From assembly GCA_013397845.1 (NCBI GenBank), contig VZTG01004580.1, positions 1,168,522-1,232,521 on the forward strand: a DNA stretch of 64,000 nucleotides, written 5' to 3'. Position numbers and translations under genes: made by a program. The number at the start of each line of letters is the position of its first letter. The stretch's first letter is position 1. Below are positions 14,201 to 27,500 of the stretch, in pieces. The notes under the pieces were generated by a model. It had not been told where the DNA came from and made no database searches. It saw only the letters and a program-made list of their open reading frames with translations. Origin of the DNA: Melanocharis versteri (taxonomy: Eukaryota > Chordata > Aves > Passeriformes > Melanocharitidae).

Positions 14201-15530
14201 CTGTCTCATTTGGAGACATTATGGTTCCTAATGTCTGCAGCTAGAGAGAGGAGCAGCCCAGAGCCTCCTGTGCTGCGTTCCAGAGAATTTGTCATGCGTT
14301 GTCTCTTCCCTTCTCCATAGGTGGTAGATTCAGTCGTCATGCAAGTCAGATAACTGGGGATTTTCTGTATCTTTTACTCATCAAAAAAAATGTGGAAATG
14401 CCAAAAAAGGATGGGGAAAGTACTACAGCTAGTAATCACAGTAGATTTCTGAACATATCCTATTGTTCCCTTAATTCAGGACTCAGAGACCACCGAAAAG
14501 AGGTGGGAAAGCTTCTTTGAATTTTGCTATAGTTTGGAACAGCTCATAACTTCTTCATATTAGATAATACATCACTGGTTCTTGGATCATTGCAGGAGAA
14601 TATCTTCCCTTTTCCCCCATAAAACCATGCATGACCATGGAATATTTTATTACTGATCAGTGTAATTTTTATCTCAGAGTATTCTAGTAATTTTCTGCGG
14701 ATAGAATAAATGGCCGTGATTTGATAAAAGTCTTTATTTATAAATTGAAAGTCTGTGTGCTTAGTATAAACTATATATGAATATGTTCTTTCATGAATTG
14801 TTGTACCGAAAGAGATTCACCTACAGAACACAGTTTAAAGGGAAGAAATCAAATTCCATAAGACTGAATTATTATAGATTTAGCTCTTATTTATGGTCAT
14901 TCTGAGACCACCATCTTAACTTTTACAACAAATGCACCTTAATTCTTGTCTATCTGTGTTATTCTCTCAAGGTGCTGTCTGTACATTTGGTAATGCTGTC
15001 TTTTAGAAAAGAACATTTTTCATGTTCATTTCACAAACAAAATTAGGCACATTTTTAATTTTTAATTGAGGGTTTGTTGGGGTGGTGGGGTCTTTTTTGT
15101 CTACAGATCTTTTTTCTGAAAGACTTTAATGCATTGTGCAGAGTCATAGTAGAACAGTACAATAAAAATGCTAAAACAACTGTACTCTTCAACAGTAACT
15201 AGCATGAATAATTAGCAGCAATGATAACCAGATCTATGTATTTGCACACTCAAATGCATCCACAGCAATATTGGTGACCGCATTTCTGAGATTTTTGTGC
15301 TTAATAGCTTTTGCCATAATTCCTTCTGGGAGCTGATACCATATGGCTTAGGTAATCCGTGTTTCAACACTTACTGGACAAATTAAAAAAGCCCTCCTAG
15401 GTACAAACTGATGTGAGAAAACCACGGGAAAATAAAACATGTATGTGAGCACACCAATGTAAATTTTAAATTAATGGAGAGGCTAAAACCCGATTGTCAT
15501 ATAGAAAAGAACTGAATTTTTGATTGTTTT
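8203..15530. other. AT-rich noncoding DNA, no gene seen
   Basis: Long unique-looking stretch. Short homopolymers occur, as at 10273-10288, but no gene or repeat family was recognised. The segment near 13890-14100 is richer in mixed sequence and TAATTA-type sites and is listed as a possible conserved element. A G/T-rich patch lies at 15058-15105. Confidence 0.65.
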
Positions 15531-15700
15531 TCAGGAAAAAAGAAAAGAAAACAAAATCAAAACCAAAACAAACCAACCAACTAACCAATCAAGCAAACAA
15601 CAAAAGAACATGAAACAAAAACACAGAAACCCCCACAAAACAAAACAAAACAAAACAAAACAAAAAAACACACATGAAAAAACACACAAACCTCTCAAAA
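15531..15700. repeat. A/C-only low-complexity tract with (CAAAA)n core
   Basis: On the plus strand this is almost free of T, and nearly all bases are A or C, with some G at the left edge. It contains CCAACCAACTAACCAA-like motifs and a perfect run of CAAAA/ACAAA units around 15635-15667. Long open frames on both strands here, including a Phe/Cys-rich one on minus, arise from this composition and are not genes. Confidence 0.85.
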
Positions 15701-17933
15701 GTTTTAATAAATGCAAAAGCGAAGGAAAAAAGGCTTGCATAATAAAAGAGTTGCAATAAAAAAAATAGGGAGAACCTCTTATGACTTTGAAAGATGCAAA
15801 TATTGTAATTTCCAGGCTTAATTGTCTCTCCTGCTTCTCTCTCCACTGGAAGTTTTTGCTTAACGTGAAAGCCTTCCTGTAAACATTTTAATTGAAACAC
15901 AACCATTTGTTCATTTAAAGGAAATATAACTTCTGACATAAAAATAGTTTCTGTGAATGAAGAAGAATGCAAATAAAGTAATAATGTACTTCTCCAACCA
16001 AACAGCACTTGGTACATGTTCTCTGCCAGAATGTTAATACCCTATTGCAGTGCATGTTTTATGATCTTTTATGTACGTCTTAAGTATGCTACTCTTTGTA
16101 AAAGTAATCTGTTTCTATAATAACAAAATTGCAGATAAAACTTCTTCATAAGGAAATAACTACAAATCTGTTTTTAGTAGTTAGGAGTTTCAAATTTACC
16201 TGTATCTATAAACAAATGCTCTAGAAAATAATTTATGTTTAATATTCATGCTGACATGAGCTCATTTGCATTAAAATAAATAAGTTTTGAAGAATCTAGA
16301 GAATGTCTGCCATTTCTTCCTTACATGACTTTCTGTTCAGACTTAATTTTTCAGGGTTTTTTCCTTGTTAATAGAAATAATCAGAAAACAATCAAATGGG
16401 ATTTACTGCTGTGTTTTCTAGTAGTGTTGTCCAAAGAGCCATAGTAGCACAAATTCAAACAACCATTATCTAAGAGAAGAAACAACATAATCATTACCTA
16501 AGCAAGCACTTCACCATGTCCCTAATTTTGGGCTATGATAACATTCCTTGCGTGTCAGCAAAATACAAAACTAGATGATCTCTGTGTGCTCTAACAGTCA
16601 AGTCAGAATTTTACATAAACTTGCCCATTTGAAATAGATATCTGTTACCTCCTTCCCGTCATTTTCCCCTGTACTTCCTTTTTTCCTTGCCGCCAAAGAC
16701 TCTACTCTTTGATCACTATAAAAAAGAGAGAGTTTTGTAGGACGAAGACTAGTCCTGTGATTTGACTGCAATGTTATGTGTCTTCAAATGAACAAAAGAA
16801 GATAAATTGCTCAACAGTATGCAACAGTATCACTTTCTAATTAATATTACAACAGAATCTTGCCTTTTTCCTTCTTGATGTGAGAAATACAATAGCTATG
16901 CTGTCAATTCCAAATGGAACTTAAGCATGCGAAAACAGATCAGAAGAGCATTGACTGTGTCTGGTTTTAAATAGCATTGTAAATAGAAAGTTTGCAGCAG
17001 GAAGACGTAGTGTTACTGCCCACTTGCCCATATGAAAACTTTTGTTAGTGTTCATCTATAATGTCTCTTTCACCTTTACCACATAGATGTTCTAAGGCTG
17101 AAACGTCAGTTGAGAGATGCTCTTACTCACAGGGGTGTTAAAAAACGTTATTTACGTTGCAATTAAACATATTTGCATTTTTGGCAAAGCCTGTAATTAA
17201 AAGTGGATATCTTTGTAAGTCTGACGTTTATAATTCTTAGAAGTTTGTCCCAGTGGTAGTGTCATAACACTGGCTGCTGACTGTCGAGAGCAATATTGTT
17301 AATTGAAGTCAATCATATATTACAAATTCAAGATAAATTTTAGTGTTAGGAAACTTAGAAAATCTAGCATTTAAGATAACAAATGCACTTCACCTTTCTA
17401 AATTTTTAAATTGAAAGTCAAAGAAAGATGAAAATGAGTATATTTCAAAGAATATGAAAGAGGATGCACATAGAAGTTGATCCAACTTTCATTATCTGTG
17501 AGGATCAGAAACAACATAGCTGAAATCAAATGAGTTATATGAGACTTTCCAGTCATTGAATAAAAGTAATTTTAACTTGATTCTGTTTAAACATGTAGCT
17601 CAAAGGATGTGACCAGACATATATGGTCAAGTACATATCTATGAAACATCCCTAGTTTCATACAGTATTAATGTTCTTCAGGGACTAATTGAATTTTAAA
17701 AATGGTTTTACACTTGAAAAAAAAACTGTCAAGGAATGGATTCAGAAAAAAATTAGAGATTATGAAAAAATTTCTAATCTGGAGTTCAAAGCATCATGAT
17801 AATTTACAAAAATATTTATAAACTTCCATGAAAAAGAAAAAATGTTTCAATTTATGTTCAGAAAATAGAAATAGCACAGTTACAGCTGAGGCTGGAGCCT
17901 AATTAGCCAAAAGACAAAAAGACGCTTGCTTCA

Positions 17934-18016
17934 GAAAAAAAAAAGGAAAAGCAAAACCAATCCCAGAACCAACCAACCAAAGAAAACCAGACAAATAAAA
18001 ACCACTACAAAATACT
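17934..18016. repeat. A/C-rich low-complexity tract
   Basis: Begins with a run of 10 or more A and continues with AACCAACCAACCAAAG-type motifs, nearly without T. It has the same composition class as 15531-15700. Confidence 0.75.
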
Positions 18017-18434
18017 TTAATATTAGAATGTTCTGTAGAATTTAAAACTTTTGGGGGGAGGCAAGTTTTTTGGGGTATTTTTTAGAAAAACCAACAGTGG
18101 TGTTGACTGTTTTCTGGGGGTGGTGGTGGCAGTATTAATCTTCAAAAGATACCTGATTTTTTAGATCTAATATAATTCTGAACAGTGTTAATATTAGAGA
18201 TTTCTTTTTCGCTCTTACATAATGCAATTGATCAAATATCCAATTTAATATAAACCTTTACCATAAATCAAATCTACCTAACTACATTTTTGCTAGATTA
18301 TCTTTCCTGTTGTCTCACTGTTGTTATCTCTGCTGGAATCTGAGACTGCAAAACAGACAAGCAGATATGATGAGGGCAAGTGTAGGGCAATCAGCAAGCT
18401 ATTTCTTTCTGCATGTTCTAAGTCCTCCTTAAAC

Positions 18435-18448
18435 ATATATATATATAT
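18435..18448. repeat. (AT)7 microsatellite
   Basis: A pure dinucleotide run read directly from the sequence. Confidence 0.85.
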
Positions 18449-21344
18449 TATTTAATAACTCTATGTGTCAGAGAAGACTGAAAGAAGGTGGTTATGTCAC
18501 CCTTTGTTTAGGTCTGGACACAGAGACAAAATTGAGAAATGGGTAAATCAGATGTACAGAGAGGAAAAACAGACTTTAGCTGGTCATTCAGTGAAACAAA
18601 AGAAAAGCAGATAAACCCACAAAAATATCTAAAATCCGCAAGTTGTTCAAGAGTCCTTGAAAATGGTGAAGATTGTAGTTCAAGACCTGTCTTATCATGA
18701 GGTTTTACAAAATACTTGCACAGAGTTTACGGAGATTATTGGAAGTTAGGCAAAAGTAGAGGACAGCAGACTAGTTAAAGAGGATTACACATATGTTGTT
18801 CTTCTGTTCTTTCATCCTCTTCCCTCTGTGGAACTGGAATTAAAAAAGAAAGGCTTATTAGGAAAACATGAACTATATTTTGCTACATTGCAAACCAACC
18901 GTATCCAAGATATATTTATAAAACTAGTACCTTAATGGAGTAAGAGTTAATGAATTCTCAGTGTTTTAGAAGATTTCTGTACAATGCCTATTACAAAAAA
19001 GCTTTGCCAAAACAATATAAATGAGAATCTATGAAATTGCAATTTAATGTACCAAATAAAACAAAAATAGTTCAAGAGCTTACCAAGGTGACAGCAAGCT
19101 AGAACGGTTTTTTTGCTTATAGCGAATCTATTTTCTGTAACTCCATGAAGAATTTGCGTGAGCTATTCACTGCTGGATTTTTTGTAATACATAATGAGTT
19201 TTGTTTTGCTGACTCTGTTGACTGTTCCTAAAGCATAACTAGAGATTTTCTTCTGCTGACTTAGTAGAAGAAAGTAGTATCTGGAATCACACAGCTGTAA
19301 CGAAAAGGTCCAATCAGTACTCATGCAGAGACCAGCTACAAAACAGATGAAGTTTATGGTTAGAAAGCGCTGGAGGCTTATTGGTGTCATCTTTGTAATA
19401 AGGTATGGTGAGCTTGCCAAATCAAAGCTGCATCAAAGAACTACCATGGGAAATCTTAAACCTTTTGCATTCCCCTTCATCCTAGCAAGAATTCCTTGCT
19501 GAAATGAGCATGAATGTTCAATAACCGTTGGCTTATCAGTGTGAATCTGAGGAATTCCAAAGTGAAGGTCTATTAGTAGAAGTAAATTACAGCTATGGGA
19601 TGCAATTGCCTTTTGAAACTATGCTAGTCAGTAAAATCTCAATATACAAAACAACAAAAGGGTAAATATAGGTGTGAGGTCCCGCTGAAATAAAGCAAGA
19701 GCTTGTACAATTAGTTATGCAAAAGTACTATTGTACAGACTGAGTACCTGTAGTGCTGTTCTTATGAAATCAATATTTTAATTTGTAACAAGTTGAGCAG
19801 GTGAAATTCCTCAGTTCCTTAATTGTGGTGAGTATTAAATCCTCCTAAACAAGTAGTCTCCCACAATGAAAAGATTTCACGAATTATGAGCAACAGACAG
19901 CTGTCATCCAAATTCTTATAATTATATGCCTATTTGTATTATTAATTCCAAGTTCATATTTAAAAGAAAATAGCTCCTGAACTATCTAGATCTTAGATAA
20001 GGCTATGCTCAAAGGGCACTTTCAAGGGCAGAGTACTGTTGGAGATTGTTTCTTCCCTGAGTTTACTCATCCAAGTGCACGCTGGAAAGTGTTAGTGGCT
20101 GAATTGTACCTGAAGCCTGGTTCCTGTTCACTGCTGAAAATAGAGTATTGATTTTGCCATTTCCAAAATGAGGGGAGGTTTTTGGGAGGGTTTTGGTCTG
20201 GGAAGGGGGCAGTCAGAGCAGGCAAAGGAACATGCAGTCAGTCAGAGAGATGGATTGAGCAACATGAGTCCTCATTCATTCCCAGCCTGGTGGCATCAGC
20301 AGCTGCCTTTTGCATCACAACATCCAGCGTAGATGCTTTCTGACATAATGGCACCAAGGTTTGAGCATGAGTCCAAGAGCAGCAATTCCAGAGAGAGCAA
20401 CTAGTAGAAGAGATCTCAGCAGCGTGGGTCTCTCAGTGCAGACCTTTCATGCCTTTTCCAAAAGCTCTGGTGCCTACCAATGGGGTTTATGTGATTCTAT
20501 GACTTCCAAACAAGAGAATAGGAGCCCTGAAATTAATCCAGTAAATGAGTCTGTAAGAATTTTAAAAATGCAGAATAGGGAGAGGATAAAATCTAAGAGT
20601 TATTTCTCATTTGAAGAAAATAGCAATATCAAAATTAGTTTATTTCAGTCTAATACCTGAATGAGCATTCATTTTGGATTTAGCTAATGACATTTCCTAA
20701 AGGTTTTTCAACCTTTTTATCTTCCTTCTTACAGACTGCCTATCATATTTTATATTTTCCCTAAAGACTTGAGTTGTTACACTTCTAAAGAAGACAAATT
20801 GAATAAATAATCTGCAACTATATACTTTTTTTTCATTTAAATGACATTTTAAGACTCCAAAATGCCAAAACCTGTAATTAAAGTCAATCAAAGTGTTGTT
20901 TAAAGTACTGTAAAGCTTTATTTTCTGTTAAATTTCTGTTTATGGAGGAACACATGTATGATTAAGGGAAAGAGCTCACATTCGTTTTGCATAACCAACA
21001 GGCCTAGGGCTAAGGAACTTCAAGTTTCATTGGTCCAAAATGTGGAGTTTTTCATAACTTCACTCAGTCGTTTGTGGGGAATAAATCCTAATAGTACATA
21101 CATACCTAAATTAGACAATATGGAGTATTTAATAACCACCGTATCTTCAGAAAATCTTCTCTTGATGAAGATCTAACTGTCTAAAAGGAAAGTTGTCTAG
21201 GTTCTTTACACATGGCTGCTGGATGTACTTAGGACTATTGATTGCCATGATGACACAGCTGAGGACTTTTGTCAACTTTATTTCATTTTTTTAGCTGATG
21301 TTAAACAAATAGGCTTGAAGTAGGCACAAGAACCTGGTGGTTAA

Positions 21345-21909
21345 AAAGCTCCTTTCCCTCTTGTGCCATGTACTCCTCTGCCTGCTCACTGGGGAGGCAA
21401 ACAGCCAACATCTCAGCTGAGCTGCAGCCCAGCACAGCTCTGGTGCTGCTGCCGCCTCTGCTGTGGTGACATCACCAGGCCAGCTGGTGGTGCAGATGTG
21501 AGGTAAAGAAGAGGAGAATACCTTGGAAATGAGAAAGACTGAATTTATTGTGGAAAATTCTTTACTATAACTCTGTCTCCTCCTATGGCATGAAGAATTA
21601 AGGTCCATCTCTTGTCCTCACTTGTCCTACAGACCTACCACAACTGTGTTACCCAAAGCAAGGAAGAATTTGTGTGATTTGAAGGAAAGCACTACTCCTA
21701 CAAGAAAACCCAAAGAACCCATACCAAGCTGGCCTGCAGGAATGTGCACAGTTACTACAAACCAGGCAAGTCTTTCCACACAAGAGTCACAGGAGTCACC
21801 TTTCCAAGGGCCTCTCTCCGCACAGCCAGGACACACTGAAAGTGGAAGCCTGTTCCTGACCACACTACGGTCACTCATGGTTGATTTAAAGCAGAAGGCT
21901 GAAGTGTGA
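21345..21909 (+). other. GC-richer patch with splice-like signals; possible unrecognised exon pair
   Basis: Less AT-rich than its surroundings. On plus, one frame is open from 21345 (after TAA at 21342-21344) to a donor-like GAG|GTAAAG with GT at 21503-21504. A pyrimidine-rich acceptor-like CTTGTCCTACAG ends at 21632. Joining 21502 to 21633 keeps a frame open to TGA at 21907-21909. The first part would be Cys-rich, with a Gly-Gly-Ala-Asp end. The second would be Ser/Thr/Pro/Gln-rich and end in a Leu/Lys-rich stretch. I recognise no domain or family. No start codon with promoter context was seen, and an ATTAAA near 22012 is only a weak polyadenylation candidate. An overlapping minus-strand frame of 135 codons (21627-22034) shows that open frames are easy to find here. 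Chance, a lncRNA exon or an old repeat are all as likely as a coding gene. Confidence 0.2.
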
Positions 21910-24550
21910 GAGGTTGCTTTTCTGGATTCAGTTGCCAGACACAGCCAGCCTTCTTCTGTAAAACCTTTTAACCCCACTCTCTGAGTTATTCTCAGGATGT
22001 GTGTTACCGAGATTAAACTGGCGATACTGACCAAATTGTTACATCTTCAATTTTGTCAATTATATTGTAACTGGTACACATTATGAGTGAAATCTGCTTA
22101 TGTACAAAATGCATGAGAAGACATAACACAGTTAATGTAAAACTTTTTTTCTCAATTTTATTTTCCTAAAAAAGGACAGATTTCTATAAATAGACGGCTG
22201 GGAGGACTCAGTGAACTTCAAATTTTACACAGAAGATTTCAGTAAGTACAACTCAAGAATTTATTGATAGAAAAAGCTTTCAAGAGTCTTAATCCTAGAA
22301 CTTAAGAGCTACCAGTATTCTCAATTCCGATAGTAAAACAGAACAATGAAGGTGAAGTCTGAGACTTGAGTGCAAGAGACTGACATTCTCTGAACCAAAT
22401 TAGTGCAATTCATTTATGCCACAAGAAAGGCCATCCACAGACCATTCTTTATTTCATTTCTAGACCCTATTACCTTGTAAGAATAAGTTAAAAAAAAAAA
22501 AAGAAGACAGAAAATAGTCCTTTAACTTGCAAAACACTTGGCCTGAGCAAAGTGTCAGTTGTTGTATTCATGTAGATATGTAGGAAAATATGACTGCCCA
22601 TTTCTCAGAATTTAAAATGCCATAAAAGTAAAGAAAGTTGGAATGAATTTCATGGACAGTTTCAATGTCAAACACTTTTTATTCATCCATACAATGATAT
22701 TCTATTTTTAACAAAACCAACATATTTAATTCTACCCAATATTTGCAGCAGTTTCAAGATGACAAAATTTAAGTATTCAAAAAATTTAAAGTATTGAGAT
22801 AAGAGAATTTATATTCCTCCTAGCTGTCATTTAAGAAACCTCATGTCATTATTGAGTAAATCTAAATTGTTTTTCTAATAGTGTTTAGTCTAATAGCCTT
22901 TTCTGACATTCACAAGTGCTGTAATTTGGAAGAGTTGTCTGCTTTCTTAATATACAAAGTGTAAATTATTGTTTATTGTTCTTTGTGACCATTCTACTTC
23001 CATGCCCTTCATATAATACTGTGGCATTTTTTATTTTGATTTTTTTTCTCCCGTTTTCCTCTTTCCATTTTATTTTAAAAGTCTCTTAGGAGAAAGAAAC
23101 TGAGAAAAATGCTAAGAGAGGGTGAAAAACCTGCACACAGGAGCAGGAGCAAACTCACTTTACCATTTTCAGCCTTCAGATATGTATGAGGAGGAGCTAC
23201 TAGATACTTAGGTGTGTTATGAGGCATCTGCCTTTGGAGTCAAAGAATATACTTAATAAAAATCTGTCAGAGATTGTATAGTTACACAAGATCTTGCTCA
23301 AAGTAGATGTGTATATCTCTGGAAATCCCTGATTTTCAGTGAAATCTATCTCTTGAAAAAGTCCAGTCAAAACTGTAATGCAGGATTGATTGGACCAAAC
23401 TGACTGAATGTTGTTCTTGTACAGAGAAGCTTCATTTTTTCAGCTATTTCATTTCCTTTTTCATTCATGCAACACCGGCCTGCAGACTTGAATGATAAAG
23501 AAGCACCCATATTAATCCAGAAACCATTCAGTTCTAGTCTTAACAAGTTCTAGCTAATCAGCATTCAGCTCCTTCACGAGAAATAATGAACGAGGACCAT
23601 TGAGGATAGACTTCTGTAATTTCCCATCTTTAGCCGGATGATTTCACCCTGGAAAAATTCTTCTGCTTAGGCCATGGCTCTGTGCAGAGGTGTAGGACCA
23701 AGTCAGCACTTGACCATTACGGAACAGGGAAGAGAAAAGAGAGAAGCAGGTTTTTACCTACAAGTTAGAGATCTTGAATGTTTGCTGTAGCTTCTGACTG
23801 AGATCTTAACTTTGCTTTTGGTTTGAGCAAGGTGAGGTCCTTCAGGTTGTTAATAACTTTACACAAGCCTTTTTCCAGACTACCACAATGCAGAGCACAC
23901 CTCATATTTATCGTTCAAGTGACATGAATGGAAGAGTGAGCTACTTGCAGTGTGCAATGCAGGGAAATAGTAGTGACCTGAGCAACAATTTACAATATGC
24001 TAAGCCAGCAATTTACACGGTCTACATGTGAGCAAGACCTGTTATTCATCTGTCCTTCTTGTGGAAAAAAAACTAAGCTGGCCCTGAAAGAAGCAGGAGG
24101 TCTCTACTGTGCCCTGGAAATCAGAACTGCTTGACCTAAAAGAGTTTCTCTTGTTTTAGTCTCGACTGGTGTTCTCACAAGCACCCCCAAAAAATCCCAA
24201 TCCTCCACAATACTTGTACAGTATCTTTGACTGAGATCTGGAAAATAGAAAGGTCCCTCAATACACATAGGCACTGAGCTGGATATTTATGTCACCATTA
24301 TCCTCTTATTATATGTGCTGAATCATTCATCTTGATATCTGTTGATAGATAGTTCACTGTGCATTTCCCATTTGTGACAAATTGTGTAATCATTTTTTGT
24401 ATAGTTTCTTTAGAGTAACCCCATCCTGCAGGTGCTGGAAAATGCATGTGTCTCATTTCTTTTCTCAATGGATGGGAGAAGAACACAATAAAAAAACTCA
24501 GTTGCTGAGGATAGCTCTGTAATTTTGAGAAAGTTGGAAGTAAATATTTT

Positions 24551-24564
24551 TATATATATATATA
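24551..24564. repeat. (TA)7 microsatellite
   Basis: A pure dinucleotide run following a short T run. Confidence 0.85.
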
Positions 24565-27500
24565 AAGATCCACTATAAAGACTGATTAACTGAAAAATAA
24601 TTCTGTAATAATAATTTCTATGAAAGTCAGATAGGCTGAAATAGGGGCTAATTTTTGGAACCGCATTAGCAAAAGAACCTAGTTAAGGTCTCCTAATCCT
24701 GGCTAGGAGATACAACACTAAACACTAAAAATAAAAATTTAATTTGGTGATGGGGGAAACCTAATTTAGTTTACTGGTTATTGTTAACATGCAATAAATT
24801 GTCTTCTGAGACAATCTCAGAGTGTGAACATCAGACTGTTTTGCACATCAGTTTTCAATGTAGATTGCTGTGTCTTGTTTGTGCAAAATCATTTCTTTTC
24901 TGTATCCAGCAACAATAAAATACAAAACTTCAATTTTCGCCCTGTATTTGTCCATAGCTTATTTTCAACTGCTAATTATTTTTTTCTAACTCTCCCTTTA
25001 AATTTTTTTATCACTGCTTTTTTTCACATTGTTCTATATATCTGATCTTTATTTCTTTATTTCATTCTGCCGTGTTTCAACTCTGATGATTCGAAATCCT
25101 TTTATGCATAGAGTTTCATTTTCTCCTCCTATATTTTCTTTACTTTTTCTTATGTTACCTTTTTTTCTCATTTTATAGATTATAGAAACATTTCTCCTTC
25201 CTAGTTATCTACGTTTTTTCTATATATATGGATTTAAATTGCTTTAACTCAAACTTTCCTCTTCTGTCATCATTTCCTCCTACTTCACCATCCCAGCACA
25301 TCTCTCTTCTGCTTTCTCTAGCAAAATTATTTGAAGTAAATGAGTTAAAGGACTCATTATTGTAGAGTCTTTCAATTCATTCATCTGAAAGTTGCCTCAA
25401 CTAAGCTTCAACTAATAGATTTTCAAGTGTTTTGTTCAGTCTGACATAGAATTTCCCAAGAGGCTGAATCTCTTTCATGCCCTTTGGGACAATGATCCAC
25501 AGCATGATAAATGTTCATTATTTTCATGGTCATCATTAATTTCCTTCAATCTTTTGATGATGCCTCACTACAATAAAGCAAAACCTTTACAGAATTTTTC
25601 TGAAACCTTTCTCTTGATAGGCTGACTTTGCTCATACTTGCTCTTTCATTTAGTGTGCCTTGTAGGAAAAATTTGATGTCCAAGCTCTTAGGAAGTTCAA
25701 ACAAAGATAGATCTGACCATGCATAATAAATGTCCTTGAACTCAACAATCTCTTCAAAGAGTAGAGCAGCACAGTCAGAGCTATGCTTTTCACTGTCTTC
25801 CATTCAGAAAAAGACCCTGGTTTCATTCCAGTGTCCCAGCCTCACAACACATACATAGGTGCACTGACTTGCCTTGTAATTCTTGGACTTAGGCACTTGC
25901 TCATCACAAAATCTAAAATCTTGACACTCTCAGTTCCTGCACCATTCAACAACTTTCCTTTGATCCAGTAAGTAAGATTCCATGCACCAGGAGAGAAAGT
26001 AGTTTCTTAATATGGTTAAAATTGGTGTGATGGAGACAACAGAGATAACTCATTGACAGCTCTCTACAATGTACAGTACTTGGCCACTACTTTAAGTGCT
26101 GGAGAAACAGACAGTAGTCAAGTGTAAAAGTGTGGCTGTTCATGAAAATGGGGTCTGCACTTTGTATAAAGGGTAGCAAATTACACACTGCAAGGAAAAA
26201 GAGTCTTCGGCAGCCATGCGTCCAAACTTTTAATAGCTTAATCATTGAGCCAGAAATATTCAAAAGAGGTACGGATGGTGAAGGAAATCAGCAGCTTGTC
26301 CTATCTTATATGTTCCTATTTACAGAGACTTCCATAATGTCAGTCACACAAGAGTGGGACACAGACAATGCTCAGGAATTCTCTCATAGCCAAGTTTCTA
26401 TAAATTCCAGGAATTTTGAAACAGTAACCGTAATAACACTGTGACAGTCTTTTGAAAAGAATGGGAGTAGAGATGCCCAGGAACCCCAGCATACTACATT
26501 TATATCACATCTCCCTTTGTATTTGCCAGCAAAGATCCAATGAAATTAAGATGAATTTTAGAAATTACTCCATTAAAAATAAAATTAAAATTGAAAAATA
26601 CTGCAGTGATTAAATTACCCCAAAAATGAACAGATTCTTTTTAAATAAGGGCTGATGACGATCTTTTCTGTCCTCTCCTACTGAGATATTCACCAAAGTG
26701 ACTTCTGATGACTCAGGAATATATTATTAAGGTTCAAAACAAGAGCTTTTACTCTTTTCTAATAGACATATAATCAACCTGTCACATACATTCGTCTTTT
26801 TCAATAAACTGCATATGCAGCAGAGCAGCCTGGTCAGATGTAATACTTGGCCTTCTTCATACAAAGAGATAAAAAACAAATTTTAAAACCACCACTTTTC
26901 TCACTATACTAAAAACATATCTCCCTCCTTTGATCTCACAGACACATTTTTATATTTTCAAACTGCAGACTGTTGTTATGGCAAGCAGAAATCCATATAA
27001 CACGGTCGATACAAGTTACTCCATAGAGGTGAGGTGAGATATCTTGGATTTTTTCAAGTCCACATTCTTGATTTCACTTTAACCGCAAGTATGACTTTCA
27101 GGTATTGGTGTTCATTCACACAATTTCTTGGGTTTGTTTGGGTTCATAATAGAATCACAGTTCTCACAAAATCCTTCAACTCGTCTTATCAGCTTTCAGA
27201 ATATTTATTCAGGCCAGGCTGATACAAGTGGAGTTCCTGCAGATGATTCTGTGAGATGAGAGCTATCCAACAATTCTGAGCCTCTGATTTTCTAGGTGTT
27301 GAGACATTTGATAATGAACAAATTAGGATAATCCAAAGTAAAAACAGGACTATAACTATTGTAAGTGAAAAAAATATATCACTATCCCCATCTTCTCCCA
27401 TAAGACATATCATTTTTGCAATTAAATCAGGATTTGGAGTATAATGAGAAGGAGAGGAAAAATGGAGTAGGCATTCTCCTTAAACTAGAGTCCTGTATGT

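Larger units (their letters stand above)
15701..21344. other. AT-rich noncoding DNA, no gene seen
   Basis: No gene recognised. The stretch holds an A/C-rich tract at 17934-18016, G/T-rich patches at 18050-18130 and a short (AT)7 at 18435-18448. The segment 20260-20520 is somewhat less AT-rich and ends near GTGATTCTATGA, which resembles a CR1 terminus, but the sequence before it does not match CR1. Confidence 0.65.

Noticed and set aside
15589..16017. 142-codon open frame on minus
   Set aside because: Its C-terminal third is the reverse of an A/C-only low-complexity tract (Phe/Cys-rich). There is no domain and no splice or promoter context.
20430..20510. CR1 terminus, because of GTGATTCTATGA at the right edge
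   Set aside because: The preceding bases do not match any CR1 3' end I know. A 12-base match is too short.
21627..22034. 135-codon open frame on minus
   Set aside because: No recognisable family, and it overlaps an equally open plus-strand frame in a GC-richer patch where stops are rare by composition.
25546..25803. 85-codon open frame on minus
   Set aside because: Composition is plausible but there is no recognisable domain, repeat family or exon boundary support.
27145..27185. Reverse-oriented CR1 end, because of ATAGAATCACAG
   Set aside because: The adjoining sequence does not continue as CR1.
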